From assembly GCA_025358455.1 (NCBI GenBank), contig JANYJP010000049.1:1-38866 (forward strand): DNA of 38,866 nt. Direction: 5' to 3'. How positions within the stretch are numbered: the first letter of the stretch is position 1; every line of letters starts with the position of its first letter. Shown one piece after another: positions 8,239 through 17,363 of the stretch. Source of the stretch: Bacteroidales bacterium. Its GTDB lineage: Bacteria; Bacteroidota; Bacteroidia; Bacteroidales; VadinHA17. Under the pieces are notes generated by a model that saw nothing but the letters and a program-made list of their open reading frames with translations, made no database searches and had not been told where the DNA came from. A program made the translations under genes and the position numbers.

Positions 8239-9759
8239 ATGCCTATTATTCCCTCTATCGTTAACTGGTTAAATGTAAAACGCATAAATCAGATAGAATT
8301 ATTTAAAAAATACCCTTCTGAAACTCAGGATGAAACGTTATATGAACTACTGGCAAAAGCATCATCGACCGAATGGGGGAAAAAATATAATTATTCATCT
8401 ATTACATCTGTTAAAGAATATCAATCACGATTTCCGGTTCAGACTTACGAGGACATAATGCCATATGTGGAAAGGCTCCGCAATGGAGAAAGCAACATTC
8501 TCTGGCCCGGGGAAATTAAATGGTTTGCTAAATCTTCAGGAACAACATCTTCAAAAAGCAAGTTTATCCCAATGAGTACAGAAGCTCTGGAAGATTGTCA
8601 CTACAGAGCCGGAAAGGATATTCTTGTTATCTACACGATGCTCCATCCCGAAACAAAGGTTTTCTCTGGAAAGTCGCTTACTCTGGGTGGTAGCCACAGA
8701 ATAAATCAATTCAATAACGATTCTTTGTACGGGGATCTTTCAGCCATACTTATTGAAAATGCTCCGTTCTGGGTTGAAATTATAAGAACCCCAAAGCAGA
8801 AGATTGCCCTTCTGGAAGATTTCGAAGAGAAGCTTGAACTGATAACAAAATCATGTGTGAATGAAAATGTTACCAGTATTTCAGGGGTCCCGTCGTGGTA
8901 TCTTGTTTTAATAAAGCAGATACTGGCTTATACCGGAAAATCAAACCTGATAGATGTATGGCCAAATCTTGAAGTATTTTTTCATGGTGGAATCAGCTTT
9001 ACCCCATACCGCGAACAATTTAAAAAGCTTGTTAACGGCAACAGGATGAATTATATGGAAACATATAATGCTTCAGAAGGATTCTTCGGAATTCAGGATG
9101 ATCCTCTGAAAACTGATATGCTGCTGATGCTCGATTATGGAATTTTCTATGAGTTCATTCCCGCCGATAAAATCAATTCAGATTCACCTCCGGTCTACTC
9201 AATCGGGGAAGTTGAGAAGGATGTAAACTATGCAATTATTATTTCTACCAACGGTGGCTTATGGCGATATATGATGGGCGACACAATAATTTTTACATGT
9301 ATTGATCCTTACAGATTCAGAATATCGGGCCGGACTAAGCAATTCATAAATGTATTTGGTGAAGAAGTCATTGTTGACAATGCTGACAAGGCACTTGAAT
9401 CAGCCTGCAAAGGAACTGGTGCAGTAGTTTCAGAATATACTGCCGGTCCTGTGTTCATGAACACCTCATCAAAAGGATCGCATGAATGGATTATTGAATT
9501 CGAAAAAGAACCCTGTGACCTTAGCCTGTTCATAAGCATCCTTGACGACTCGCTTAAATCGGCGAACTCAGATTATGAAGCTAAACGTCATAAGGATCTG
9601 AACCTCGCGATACCTGTTCTCAGAGCAGTGCCTGTAGGAACATTCAACAAATGGCTAAAGTCAAAAAATAAACTTGGGGGACAGAACAAAGTACCCCGGC
9701 TTTCTAACTCAAGGGAATATATTGAGGATCTGTATATTATTGCAGGAATAAATAAATAA
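8239..9759 (+). CDS. GH3 (auxin-responsive promoter) family acyl-adenylating protein
   Basis: A 506-residue member of the GH3 branch of the ANL (adenylate-forming) superfamily. The nucleotide-binding P-loop is FAKSSGTTSSKSKFIPMS (96-113). The GGISFTPY strand, the NASEGFFGIQ motif (the family's ATP-contacting YxASEG equivalent), YMMGDTIIF and the hinge GRTKQFINVFGEE are all present. In plants GH3 enzymes conjugate amino acids to jasmonate or auxin by an acyl-AMP intermediate. The substrate of the bacterial members is not established as far as I know, so only acid activation with ATP is inferred. There is no signal peptide; it should be cytoplasmic. It follows recO by 54 bp and may share its transcript. 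A weak -7-like TATCTTTA lies at 8211-8218. Confidence 0.85.
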   Translation: MPIIPSIVNWLNVKRINQIELFKKYPSETQDETLYELLAKASSTEWGKKYNYSSITSVKEYQSRFPVQTYEDIMPYVERLRNGESNILWPGEIKWFAKSSGTTSSKSKFIPMSTEALEDCHYRAGKDILVIYTMLHPETKVFSGKSLTLGGSHRINQFNNDSLYGDLSAILIENAPFWVEIIRTPKQKIALLEDFEEKLELITKSCVNENVTSISGVPSWYLVLIKQILAYTGKSNLIDVWPNLEVFFHGGISFTPYREQFKKLVNGNRMNYMETYNASEGFFGIQDDPLKTDMLLMLDYGIFYEFIPADKINSDSPPVYSIGEVEKDVNYAIIISTNGGLWRYMMGDTIIFTCIDPYRFRISGRTKQFINVFGEEVIVDNADKALESACKGTGAVVSEYTAGPVFMNTSSKGSHEWIIEFEKEPCDLSLFISILDDSLKSANSDYEAKRHKDLNLAIPVLRAVPVGTFNKWLKSKNKLGGQNKVPRLSNSREYIEDLYIIAGINK

Positions 9760-9866
9760 GTTTAGAGTGAACTAAAGTTTGGAGTACCGTCACTAATTTC
9801 ATTTCTACGTTAAAATCTTTATCAAATTTTACTAATTTTATAATCTGTTAAAATAATATTGAAACC

Positions 9867-10481
9867 ATGCATATAGCTATCGCAGGAAATATCGGATCGG
9901 GCAAAACAACACTGGCAGGACTGCTTGCAAAACAGTATGGCTGGACGGCTCATTATGAAGATGTTGATGACAATCCATATCTTAATGACTTTTATGAAGA
10001 TATGCAACGCTGGTCATTTAACCTGCAGATTTACTTTCTCAATTCACGCTTCAGTCAGGTACTTGAAATCAGAAAATCTGATAAGACAATTGTTCAGGAC
10101 AGAACAATTTATGAAGATGCTTATATCTTCGCACCCAACCTTCACTCTATGGGACTAATGTCCACCCGTGACTTTGATAATTATTCAGCTCTTTTTAAGA
10201 TGATGAGCTCACTTGTTAAACCACCTGATCTGCTTCTTTATCTCAGGGCTTCTGTTCCGACTCTTGTTAACCAGATCCAGAAACGCGGACGCGAATATGA
10301 GAGTTCTATAAGGATAGATTACCTTAAAAGACTTAATGAACGATATGAAGCCTGGATGGAGTCATATAACCTTGGGAAGGTTCTTGTTATTGAAGCTGAC
10401 CATTATAATTTCCCGAATAATAACGAACATCTCAGCGAAGTAATGGATAAGATTAATGCTGAGCTTCATGGTCTTTTTTAA
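9867..10481 (+). CDS. Deoxynucleoside kinase (dAK/dGK family)
   Basis: Phosphorylates deoxynucleosides to their monophosphates in the purine/pyrimidine salvage pathway. The 204-residue length matches bacterial dGK/dAK enzymes. The P-loop is GNIGSGKTT (7-15). The helix with NPYLNDFYEDMQRWSFNLQ supplies the glutamate/aspartate and aromatic contacts of the base site. QDRTIYEDAYIFA carries the catalytic ERS-like DRT motif. YLRASVPTLVNQIQKRGREYE is the lid region with its arginines. Which base is preferred cannot be read from this. About 107 bp separate it from the GH3 gene, so it is probably its own transcription unit, although I see no convincing -7 element. Confidence 0.9.
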   Translation: MHIAIAGNIGSGKTTLAGLLAKQYGWTAHYEDVDDNPYLNDFYEDMQRWSFNLQIYFLNSRFSQVLEIRKSDKTIVQDRTIYEDAYIFAPNLHSMGLMSTRDFDNYSALFKMMSSLVKPPDLLLYLRASVPTLVNQIQKRGREYESSIRIDYLKRLNERYEAWMESYNLGKVLVIEADHYNFPNNNEHLSEVMDKINAELHGLF

Positions 10482-10589
10482 AAAATAATTTGAATTTTAG
10501 TATTCTGTTTTATAAATTTACATTTCATCAAGCTGCAATTCTGATGTCTGTAAACCTATTCATTTTCTTAATAGTCCAAATTCCTATCT

Positions 10590-13406
10590 ATGAAAACAAT
10601 TAAATCAACTCTGTTACTCGTAGCTGCGTTTCTGCTTTTCACAGGTGCTTATGCACAGACTGATCTTACAAAACCGGCGCCCATTGATCCTGATATCCGG
10701 ATCGGAAAACTTAAGAACGGGCTTACATATTTCATTCGTAAAAATAAGGAACCCGAAAAAAGGGCCAGCTTTTACATTATTCAGAATGTGGGAGCAATTC
10801 TGGAAAATGATGATCAGAACGGACTGGCACATTTTCTTGAACATATGGCTTTCAACGGAACTCAGCATTTCCCTGATAAAGGGATAATAAGCAGTCTTGA
10901 AAAACATGGTGTTGCATTTGGAAGTAATATTAATGCGTATACCGGATTTGACGAGACTGTCTATAATCTTACTAACGTTCCTGTTGATGCTCCGAAACTT
11001 GTTGATTCATGTTTGCTGATCCTTAATGACTGGTCGCACTTTCTATTACTTACCGATAAAGAAATTGATCTCGAACGCGGAGTTATCGGAGAAGAATGGA
11101 GGACAAGCAAGAATGCAAGCAGAAGAATGATTTTCCAGGTAATTCCTGTCGTCCTGAAAGGTTCGAAATATGCTGAAAGAGATATTATCGGGAATATTGA
11201 TATTATTAAAAATTTCTCCTACAACACTTTACGCGATTACTATCATAAATGGTATCGCACCGATCTTCAGTCCATTGCAATCGTGGGTGATATTAATGTT
11301 GATGAAGTGGAAGGTAAAATCAAGGAATTATTCTCATCAATTCCTGTTGTTGAAAATCCCGCTCCCCGAAACCCTGTAGAGGTTCCTTACCACAAAGAAA
11401 CCAACTTTGTTCTTGCTCAGGATAAAGAAGCACCGCAAACTTCAGTTTCAATTATTACATTGGAAAAGGCTGTTCAGCCAAAAGACAAAAACCTGAATTA
11501 TGTACGCGAAAACCACGTTATTTCCCTCATGAATGCAATAATAAATACCAGGATAGGTGAATTATTACAAAAAGAAAATCCTCCCTTTGTAAGAGGTTCT
11601 GTATCATTCGATCCTTATTATGCCAGGGAATACAATGCATTCACAATAGATGCTACTGCCCGTAAAAATGAAGAAGCAACAGCACTTGAAAGTATATATA
11701 CTGAAGCAGAAAGGGCCCATCGTTTTGGGTTCACCGGCGGTGAACTAAAAAGAGCAAAAGCCACAATGCTTTCTTCCTTTGAGAACAACTTTAAACAGAA
11801 AGATAAAATTGACAATGATTCCTATGTTGGGGGAATTCAGAACTACTTTCTAACCGGTGAGCCGCTTACATCAATCGATTTCGATTATGAATTTCTTAAA
11901 CAGGTAATTGAAGGCATTACCCTTGAGGAGGTTTCTGCAAAATTCAGGGATGTTATGATTGATGAGAACAGAACAATTGTTGTACAGGGACTTGAAGGAA
12001 CTGATATTAAACATTTAACGGAACAGGAGGCTCTTGATATTATTATCCGCGTGAAAAACTCACAGCTTACGCCTTATGAAGATAAGACTCCGGGAGAATC
12101 ATTAATAACAGAAGATCTGAAGGGAGCCAAAATAGTTAAAACGGTTCCTCTCCCTCAATTTGATGCTGTAGAATGGACCCTGGGGAATAATGCAAAAGTG
12201 ATTTATAAAAAAGCTGATTATGAAAAGGATAATATCATTCTTTCTGCATTCAGCTTCGGCGGTATTTCCAAACTCGATAATAATCTTGTTCTTCCGGCAA
12301 ACCTTATTTCGGCTATAGTGCCAATGTATGGGGCTGGCGATTATGATAATGTAACACTGCAAAAAATGCTGGCTGGGAAAAAAGCAAGTGTAACAGTAGT
12401 TCTGAGTGAAACGGCCGAATCGGTAAACGGATCATCAACTCCAAAGGATTTTGAAACAATGATGCAACTCCTTTACCTCCGTTTTGCACGTCCAAGATTC
12501 GATAAAGTAGCACACGATGCAATCATCGGACGATTTGCAGGAATGATTGGCAATATGGAAAAAGATCCCAATAAGATAAAGAGCGACAGCATTTCATTAA
12601 TAACTACAGGGTATAACCCGAGAACACCAATCCTTTCAAAGGAAACAATAAGTAAAATCACCCTTGATGATATACGGAAAATATATACTGACAGGTTCAA
12701 CAGCGCTGATGAGTTTACCTTTTTTATAGTAGGAAATGTCGGGCAGGAAACAGTTATTCCTTTGGTTGAAAAGTATATCGGTTCCATTCCTTCAGCCGGT
12801 CGGACAGAAACCTGGATCGACAGAAAAGTTGAACAACCAAAAGGTAAGATTACCCGGGAAATTTCTCTGTCACTTACAATTCCAAAAGCAACCGTCTTTA
12901 TCTCATTTGCAGAAGGTATGAAATATAACCCCTATAATTACCTTGGATTAGAGGTGATTAAAGGAATTCTCGATCTTGTGTATACTGAAAAAGTCAGAGA
13001 AGACAAGGGAGGTACTTATGGTGTAGGGGTATCTTTATCAGAACAAAAAAGGCCAACTCAGATTGCTGAAGGCATGATAACTTTTGATTGTGATCCGGCT
13101 CGGGCAAATGAATTGAAAGCAATTATTTACCACGAACTCGATAACCTGGTAAAAAATGGACCGACACAGGAAAATCTTGATAAAGCAGTAAGTAATATGC
13201 TTAAAACCAGGGAGGAATCTAAAATGCATAATGCATACTGGTTAGGCATCTTAAGCAGATATTACAGCTACGGAATTAACTCTGATGACCCGGCAAATTA
13301 TGAAAGTATATTAAAGGCTTTCACAATTAAAGACATTAAAAAGATTGCCGGACTGATGTTCAATAAAGCTGATGTTGTTGATCTTATTTTCAAACCGGCT
13401 AAATAA
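10590..13406 (+). CDS. Secreted M16 family zinc metallopeptidase
   Basis: A 938-residue pitrilysin-family peptidase in the periplasm or on the cell surface; it probably degrades oligopeptides, but its real substrate is unknown. A signal peptide spans residues 1-22 (LLLVAAFLLFTGAYAQ). The inverted zinc motif is H81-F-L-E84-H85 (HFLEHMAFNGT), and the distal ligand is E162 in LERGVIGEEW, 76 residues later as expected. A second M16 half follows with the non-catalytic R/Y substrate-binding pair in REDKGGTYGVGVS (late C-terminal half). It is a single-chain two-half protein of the PqqL-like type rather than the split two-gene type. A hairpin terminator follows 21 bp after the stop codon. Confidence 0.93.
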   Translation: MKTIKSTLLLVAAFLLFTGAYAQTDLTKPAPIDPDIRIGKLKNGLTYFIRKNKEPEKRASFYIIQNVGAILENDDQNGLAHFLEHMAFNGTQHFPDKGIISSLEKHGVAFGSNINAYTGFDETVYNLTNVPVDAPKLVDSCLLILNDWSHFLLLTDKEIDLERGVIGEEWRTSKNASRRMIFQVIPVVLKGSKYAERDIIGNIDIIKNFSYNTLRDYYHKWYRTDLQSIAIVGDINVDEVEGKIKELFSSIPVVENPAPRNPVEVPYHKETNFVLAQDKEAPQTSVSIITLEKAVQPKDKNLNYVRENHVISLMNAIINTRIGELLQKENPPFVRGSVSFDPYYAREYNAFTIDATARKNEEATALESIYTEAERAHRFGFTGGELKRAKATMLSSFENNFKQKDKIDNDSYVGGIQNYFLTGEPLTSIDFDYEFLKQVIEGITLEEVSAKFRDVMIDENRTIVVQGLEGTDIKHLTEQEALDIIIRVKNSQLTPYEDKTPGESLITEDLKGAKIVKTVPLPQFDAVEWTLGNNAKVIYKKADYEKDNIILSAFSFGGISKLDNNLVLPANLISAIVPMYGAGDYDNVTLQKMLAGKKASVTVVLSETAESVNGSSTPKDFETMMQLLYLRFARPRFDKVAHDAIIGRFAGMIGNMEKDPNKIKSDSISLITTGYNPRTPILSKETISKITLDDIRKIYTDRFNSADEFTFFIVGNVGQETVIPLVEKYIGSIPSAGRTETWIDRKVEQPKGKITREISLSLTIPKATVFISFAEGMKYNPYNYLGLEVIKGILDLVYTEKVREDKGGTYGVGVSLSEQKRPTQIAEGMITFDCDPARANELKAIIYHELDNLVKNGPTQENLDKAVSNMLKTREESKMHNAYWLGILSRYYSYGINSDDPANYESILKAFTIKDIKKIAGLMFNKADVVDLIFKPAK

Positions 13407-13427
13407 TTCCTGTTAAATCATAATTAC

Positions 13428-13460
13428 AGAGCCGCCCAGATTGAGCGGCTCTCTGTTTTT
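13428..13460 (+). terminator. Rho-independent terminator after the M16 peptidase gene
   Basis: AGAGCCGC (13428-13435) pairs perfectly with GCGGCTCT (13445-13452) across a 9-nt loop. It is followed by CTG and five T residues. Confidence 0.85.
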
Positions 13461-13543
13461 AACGATTATTAATAGTTGCCGGAATGATCATTTTGAATTT
13501 ATGTCTTACTTTGCTAATCTTATTAATATAAAATCAGATAAGT

Positions 13544-14851
13544 ATGAGTACTACACGCCGAGATTTCATAAAGACTGCATCCGTTCTGGCTGCAGGTAGC
13601 GTTTTACCTTTAGATACTTTGTTAAAAGCAAGGACTGGTGTTGCTCCTGCCGATAAGATCAGGGTAGGCCTGATCGGTGCAAATAGTCAGGGATTCGCAG
13701 ATCTTACATCATTACTGAAGAATCCTGAAGTTGAATGCCTGGCAATGTGCGACATTGATCGCAATGTGCTCACCAACCGGACAAATGATCTTATAAAACT
13801 TGGATTCCAAAAACCAAAGCTATATGTTGATTATCGTAAAATGCTTGAAGACAAGAATATTGATGCTGTGATAATTGGAACACCTGATCACTGGCATTGT
13901 CTCATATTTGTTGCTGCGCTCGAAGCAGGCAAACATGTTTATGTTGAAAAACCTATCGGTAACTCAATTGCTGAGATCAACATTATGCAAAAAGCCGTTC
14001 AGAAGCATGGTAAAATTGTTCAGGTAGGTCAGTGGCAAAGAAGCCAGCCACATTTTGTCGATGCAATTAACTATGTGAAATCCGGTAAACTTGGGCGAAT
14101 CCGTACCTGCAAGGCATGGTCGTATGTTGACTGGAAGGGAGCTGTTCCAAAGGTGGCCGACTCCCCGGTTCCTGAAGGAGTTGATTATGATATGTGGCTG
14201 GGGCCCGCCCCGAAGCGCCCTTTCAACAAGAATCGTTTCCACTTTACATGGCGCTGGTACTGGGAGTATGGCAACGGTCTGATGACTGACTGGGGAGTTC
14301 ATCTGATTGATTATATATTATATGGTATGGGAAAAACCATTCCGGCATCGGTTATGGCAATTGGTGGAAAATACGCCTTCCCTGACGACGACATGGTAAC
14401 ACCTGATACAATGACCGCTGTTTATGATTTCAAGGATTTCACAATGATATGGGAACACACAATCGGAATTGGCCTGGGTAACTGGAAAAGACCTCACGGT
14501 ATGTCATATATAGGTGAAAACGGAACTCTGGTACTTGACCGTAATGGATGGGAAGTAGTGCCTGAGAAAACAAGATTAGAAGCAATACCTGTTCAGAAGA
14601 ATGTCGGGAACGGTCTGGATATTCACACTAAGAATTTCATTGATTGCATTAAGAACAATACACCTCAGAAATTAAATGCAGGAATAGATATCGGGAGGAA
14701 TGTCGCACTTGTTGCCCAGATGGGTAATGTTGCATTCCGTACCGGGGAAAAAGTATCGTGGGACGATTCAAAACAATCGTTTACTACAAGCGCCCCCAAC
14801 AAGCTAATTGTTCCTGAATACCATAACGGATGGACATTACCAAAGTACTGA
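13544..14851 (+). CDS. Gfo/Idh/MocA family oxidoreductase with Tat signal
   Basis: NAD(P)-dependent oxidoreductase predicted to be exported folded. The N-terminus has a twin-arginine motif (TTRRDFIKTA, residues 3-12) and a short hydrophobic stretch. A Rossmann start follows with VGLIGANSQG (about 42-51). The conserved EKPIGNS motif of the family (the lysine that positions the cofactor and substrate) lies near residue 135, and WGVHLIDYILYGMG carries the catalytic-region histidine. The 435-residue length suits the secreted Bacteroidota subgroup often linked to sugar or glycan breakdown; the substrate is unknown. It converges with the aldo/keto reductase gene downstream, with a perfect palindrome between them. 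Confidence 0.9.
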   Translation: MSTTRRDFIKTASVLAAGSVLPLDTLLKARTGVAPADKIRVGLIGANSQGFADLTSLLKNPEVECLAMCDIDRNVLTNRTNDLIKLGFQKPKLYVDYRKMLEDKNIDAVIIGTPDHWHCLIFVAALEAGKHVYVEKPIGNSIAEINIMQKAVQKHGKIVQVGQWQRSQPHFVDAINYVKSGKLGRIRTCKAWSYVDWKGAVPKVADSPVPEGVDYDMWLGPAPKRPFNKNRFHFTWRWYWEYGNGLMTDWGVHLIDYILYGMGKTIPASVMAIGGKYAFPDDDMVTPDTMTAVYDFKDFTMIWEHTIGIGLGNWKRPHGMSYIGENGTLVLDRNGWEVVPEKTRLEAIPVQKNVGNGLDIHTKNFIDCIKNNTPQKLNAGIDIGRNVALVAQMGNVAFRTGEKVSWDDSKQSFTTSAPNKLIVPEYHNGWTLPKY

Positions 14852-14876
14852 AATGGAGGGTCGCGACCCTCCATTT
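14851..14876. terminator. 26-nt perfect palindrome between convergent genes
   Basis: AAATGGAGGGTCG (14851-14863) is mirrored exactly by CGACCCTCCATTT (14864-14876). It begins at the last base of the oxidoreductase stop codon and lies between two convergent genes, so it is probably a bidirectional terminator. Neither side has a proper T-run (the plus side continues CTTCT), which makes the terminator call less certain. Confidence 0.6.
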
Positions 14877-14903
14877 CTTCTAAAACTCTATAACTTCGTT
14901 AAA

Positions 14904-15917
14904 CTATTTATTATTTAGAATTAACTCTATCTTTTTCAGTTCTTCCTCACTGAAAGAAAGATTCTTCAGGGTTTTCAGATTGTCATCAAGTTGTTCTACA
15001 CTGCTTACACCAATAAGAACAGAAGTAATCCTAGGGTCCTTCAACAACCAGGCAATTGCCATCTGTGCAAGTGACTGGTTCCGGCCTGAAGCTATTTCAT
15101 TAAGTTTTCCGGCTTTTGAAATTCTCTGATCTGTTACATCCTCAACTTTAAGAAACCCATTCGGTTTTGACGCTCTTGAATCTTTTGGGATACCTTTCAG
15201 ATACCTGTTTGTGAGCAATCCCTGCGCAAGTGGTGAAAAAGGTATGCATCCAATGCCGGTCTCTTCAAGCACGTCAAGCAGGGAGGGATTGCGGCCTGTT
15301 CCTTCTTCAACCCACCTCTCAAACATTGAGTACTTAGGCTGATGAATAAGGCAATTAACTCCCATTCCTTTGAGAATTTCTGAGGCTTTTTTTGTGAGAT
15401 CAGCCGGATAACTTGATATTCCTGCATATAACGCCTTCCCCTGATGAACGGCCTGAGCCAGCGCCCCCATTGTCTCTTCCAGTGGAGTTTCAGGATCGGG
15501 ACGATGAGAATAGAATATATCCACATAATCCAGCTTCATTCTTTTTAGGCTCTGATCAAGACTGGCAATCAAATATTTCCTTGATCCGAAATCGCCATAG
15601 GGGCCCGGCCACATTCCCCATCCGGCTTTAGTGGAGATAATAAGTTCATCCCTGAGGCTGCTAAAATCCTTCTTCATGATAATACCAAAGTTTTCTTCAG
15701 CAGATCCCGGCGGAGGGCCATAGTTATTTGCAAGATCGAAATGGGTAATACCTGAATCAAATGCTCTCCAAAGTATTTTCCTGTAATTCTCAAAAACATC
15801 TACGCCACCAAAATTATGCCATAGGCCCAATGAAATTTCAGGCAATCTGATGCCGCTTTTACCGCAACGTCTGTATAACATCGACTCGTAACGGTTTTCT
15901 GAAGGTGTGTAAGCCAT
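14904..15917 (-). CDS. Aldo/keto reductase, YghZ (L-glyceraldehyde 3-phosphate reductase)-like
   Basis: NADPH-dependent cytoplasmic reductase. The first 80 residues closely follow the recalled Escherichia coli YghZ pattern: RYESMLYRRCGKSG, LGLWHNFGG, then FDLANNYGPPPGSAEENFG. The AKR tetrad can be placed: D in FDLANNYG, Y in NNYG, K in ISTKAGWGMW and H in FYSHRPDP. At 337 residues it is slightly shorter than YghZ (346). In E. coli this enzyme reduces L-glyceraldehyde 3-phosphate and methylglyoxal; the same substrate class is inferred. It lies 62 bp downstream of the PfkB kinase gene on the same strand and may be co-transcribed with it. Confidence 0.92.
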   Translation of the reverse strand: MAYTPSENRYESMLYRRCGKSGIRLPEISLGLWHNFGGVDVFENYRKILWRAFDSGITHFDLANNYGPPPGSAEENFGIIMKKDFSSLRDELIISTKAGWGMWPGPYGDFGSRKYLIASLDQSLKRMKLDYVDIFYSHRPDPETPLEETMGALAQAVHQGKALYAGISSYPADLTKKASEILKGMGVNCLIHQPKYSMFERWVEEGTGRNPSLLDVLEETGIGCIPFSPLAQGLLTNRYLKGIPKDSRASKPNGFLKVEDVTDQRISKAGKLNEIASGRNQSLAQMAIAWLLKDPRITSVLIGVSSVEQLDDNLKTLKNLSFSEEELKKIELILNNK

Positions 15918-15979
15918 AGTAATCTGATTTTATAAATTAATTAAAATTCATTTAAGATTTCAGAATCCGTTCCCGATAG

Positions 15980-16957
15980 TTACCGTGATTCGATTGCGGA
16001 TCTTATCAAGCTGAATCTTGACTCATCCATCCTGGCTCCCACTATTTCGATGACATGACCAGCAAGTATTGACCCATATTCCCCGCAGATCTCAAGATTC
16101 TCATTCCTTGCATATCCGTACAGGAATCCCGATGCGTAGAGGTCTCCTGCGCCTGTAGTGTCCTTCAGGTTCACTTTAGCAGTTCCGATTTTAATTATCT
16201 CATCGCCCTTCTTAATCCAGGAACCTTCGCCGCCTACCTTAATAATTGCTACCTCGCAGATTTGTGAAATAAAATTTAAAGCTTCTTCCGGCTCCAATCC
16301 GGTGAATGATCTTGCCTCCTCTTCATTTGCAAAAACTATATCTACATACTTATCAACTATCTCCTTAAAGTCAGCAAGTCTGGCATCTACAACATTATAA
16401 CTGGCAAGATCCAGGGCAATCTTCATATTCTTATCTTTAGCTATACGGCATGCTGCTTCAACAAGTGGTTTATTGAAAATAAGGTAACCCTCGAGATACA
16501 GGATATCGTACCCATTGAAATACCCGCTATTAAGGTCATCAGCCTCCAGTTCAACTGCAGCTCCAAGATGAGTTGCAAAAGTCCGTTCGGAATCAGGAGA
16601 AATAATTGCTATGGCAGTCCCGGTAACTGAATTTCGTCTTCTAAGCATTGTGTTTATTCCGGCATATTTCATGTCATTTTCAAAAAAATCCCCAAGTTCA
16701 TCCTTACCTATCGATCCAATAAATCCTGTCTTCAACCCAAGCATTGCAAGTCCATGAATAGTGTTTGCTGCTGATCCTCCCGAAGCCATGGTCCTGTTAA
16801 AGCTAAGCGTTTCTGTTTTTATCATTTCAGATTTTTCTTTATCAACCAGCTGCATGCTTCCTTTTGGCAAAGCGAACTTATCCAGAATATTGTCATCATT
16901 TATTATAGTCATTACATCGACAAGCGCATTGCCAATGCCAAGGATTTTCTTCATCAT
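15980..16957 (-). CDS. PfkB-family kinase, adenosine kinase type
   Basis: Ribokinase-fold kinase, 325 residues, that phosphorylates the 5'-hydroxymethyl of a ribose or sugar. The N-terminus ILGIGNALVDVMTII and LPKGSMQLVD are typical of the bacterial adenosine-kinase-like subgroup. The GGSAANT motif (about 60-66) is PfkB signature 1. VFANEEEA is the NxxE magnesium motif. DTTGAGDLYASGFLYG is signature 2 with the catalytic aspartate in GAGD. Adenosine is the expected substrate by subgroup, but sugar or other nucleoside specificity cannot be excluded. The start could be either of two adjacent ATG codons. Confidence 0.9.
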   Translation of the reverse strand: MMKKILGIGNALVDVMTIINDDNILDKFALPKGSMQLVDKEKSEMIKTETLSFNRTMASGGSAANTIHGLAMLGLKTGFIGSIGKDELGDFFENDMKYAGINTMLRRRNSVTGTAIAIISPDSERTFATHLGAAVELEADDLNSGYFNGYDILYLEGYLIFNKPLVEAACRIAKDKNMKIALDLASYNVVDARLADFKEIVDKYVDIVFANEEEARSFTGLEPEEALNFISQICEVAIIKVGGEGSWIKKGDEIIKIGTAKVNLKDTTGAGDLYASGFLYGYARNENLEICGEYGSILAGHVIEIVGARMDESRFSLIRSAIESR

Positions 16958-17226
16958 AATATAATTTTGATTTTTAAGGTGTAATTAAGCCTGCATGTTG
17001 TTGAAATTATGTTCATTAGGATATACTTATTCAAACATGTGGTGTTCATTTTAAAATATTTTTTCAAAGATATTGCTTAATTCACTAAAAGCCCTTACTT
17101 TTGGCCTGCTAAAATAAAGCATGTTCTTTCAATAATATTCCAACTTAGCTCATCCGGAAAGTAAGGTTCCTTAATTATGGGATAATAATCCGGACTTCCT
17201 GAGCAGACTGGAAATAAACAATATAA

Positions 17227-17300
17227 TCCTCAGTAGCTCAGTTGGTTAGAGCATCTGACTGTTAATCAGAGGGTCGCTGGTTCGAGTCCAGCCTGGGGAG
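17227..17300 (+). tRNA. tRNA-Asn (anticodon GTT)
   Basis: A full cloverleaf in 74 nt. The acceptor stem TCCTCAG (17227-17233) pairs with CTGGGGA (17293-17299) and the discriminator base is G. The D arm is GCTC/GAGC. The anticodon stem TCTGA/TCAGA encloses loop CTGTTAA with anticodon GTT at 17261-17263. The T arm is GCTGG-TTCGAGT-CCAGC. No CCA is encoded. A terminator follows directly. Confidence 0.97.
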
Positions 17301-17307
17301 CATCAAT

Positions 17308-17348
17308 AAAAGCGCAAACGATCATATAATGATTGAATGCGCTTTTTT
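17308..17348. terminator. Terminator between tRNA-Asn and the convergent MutS-like gene
   Basis: AAAAGCGCA (17308-17316) pairs with TGCGCTTTT (17338-17346). An inner stem ATCAT/ATGAT lies in the loop and the T-run continues to 17348. It terminates the tRNA transcript on the plus strand and could also stop the MutS-like gene that ends at 17364 from the other side. Confidence 0.85.
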
Positions 17349-17363
17349 ATTGTCTTGAATTAA

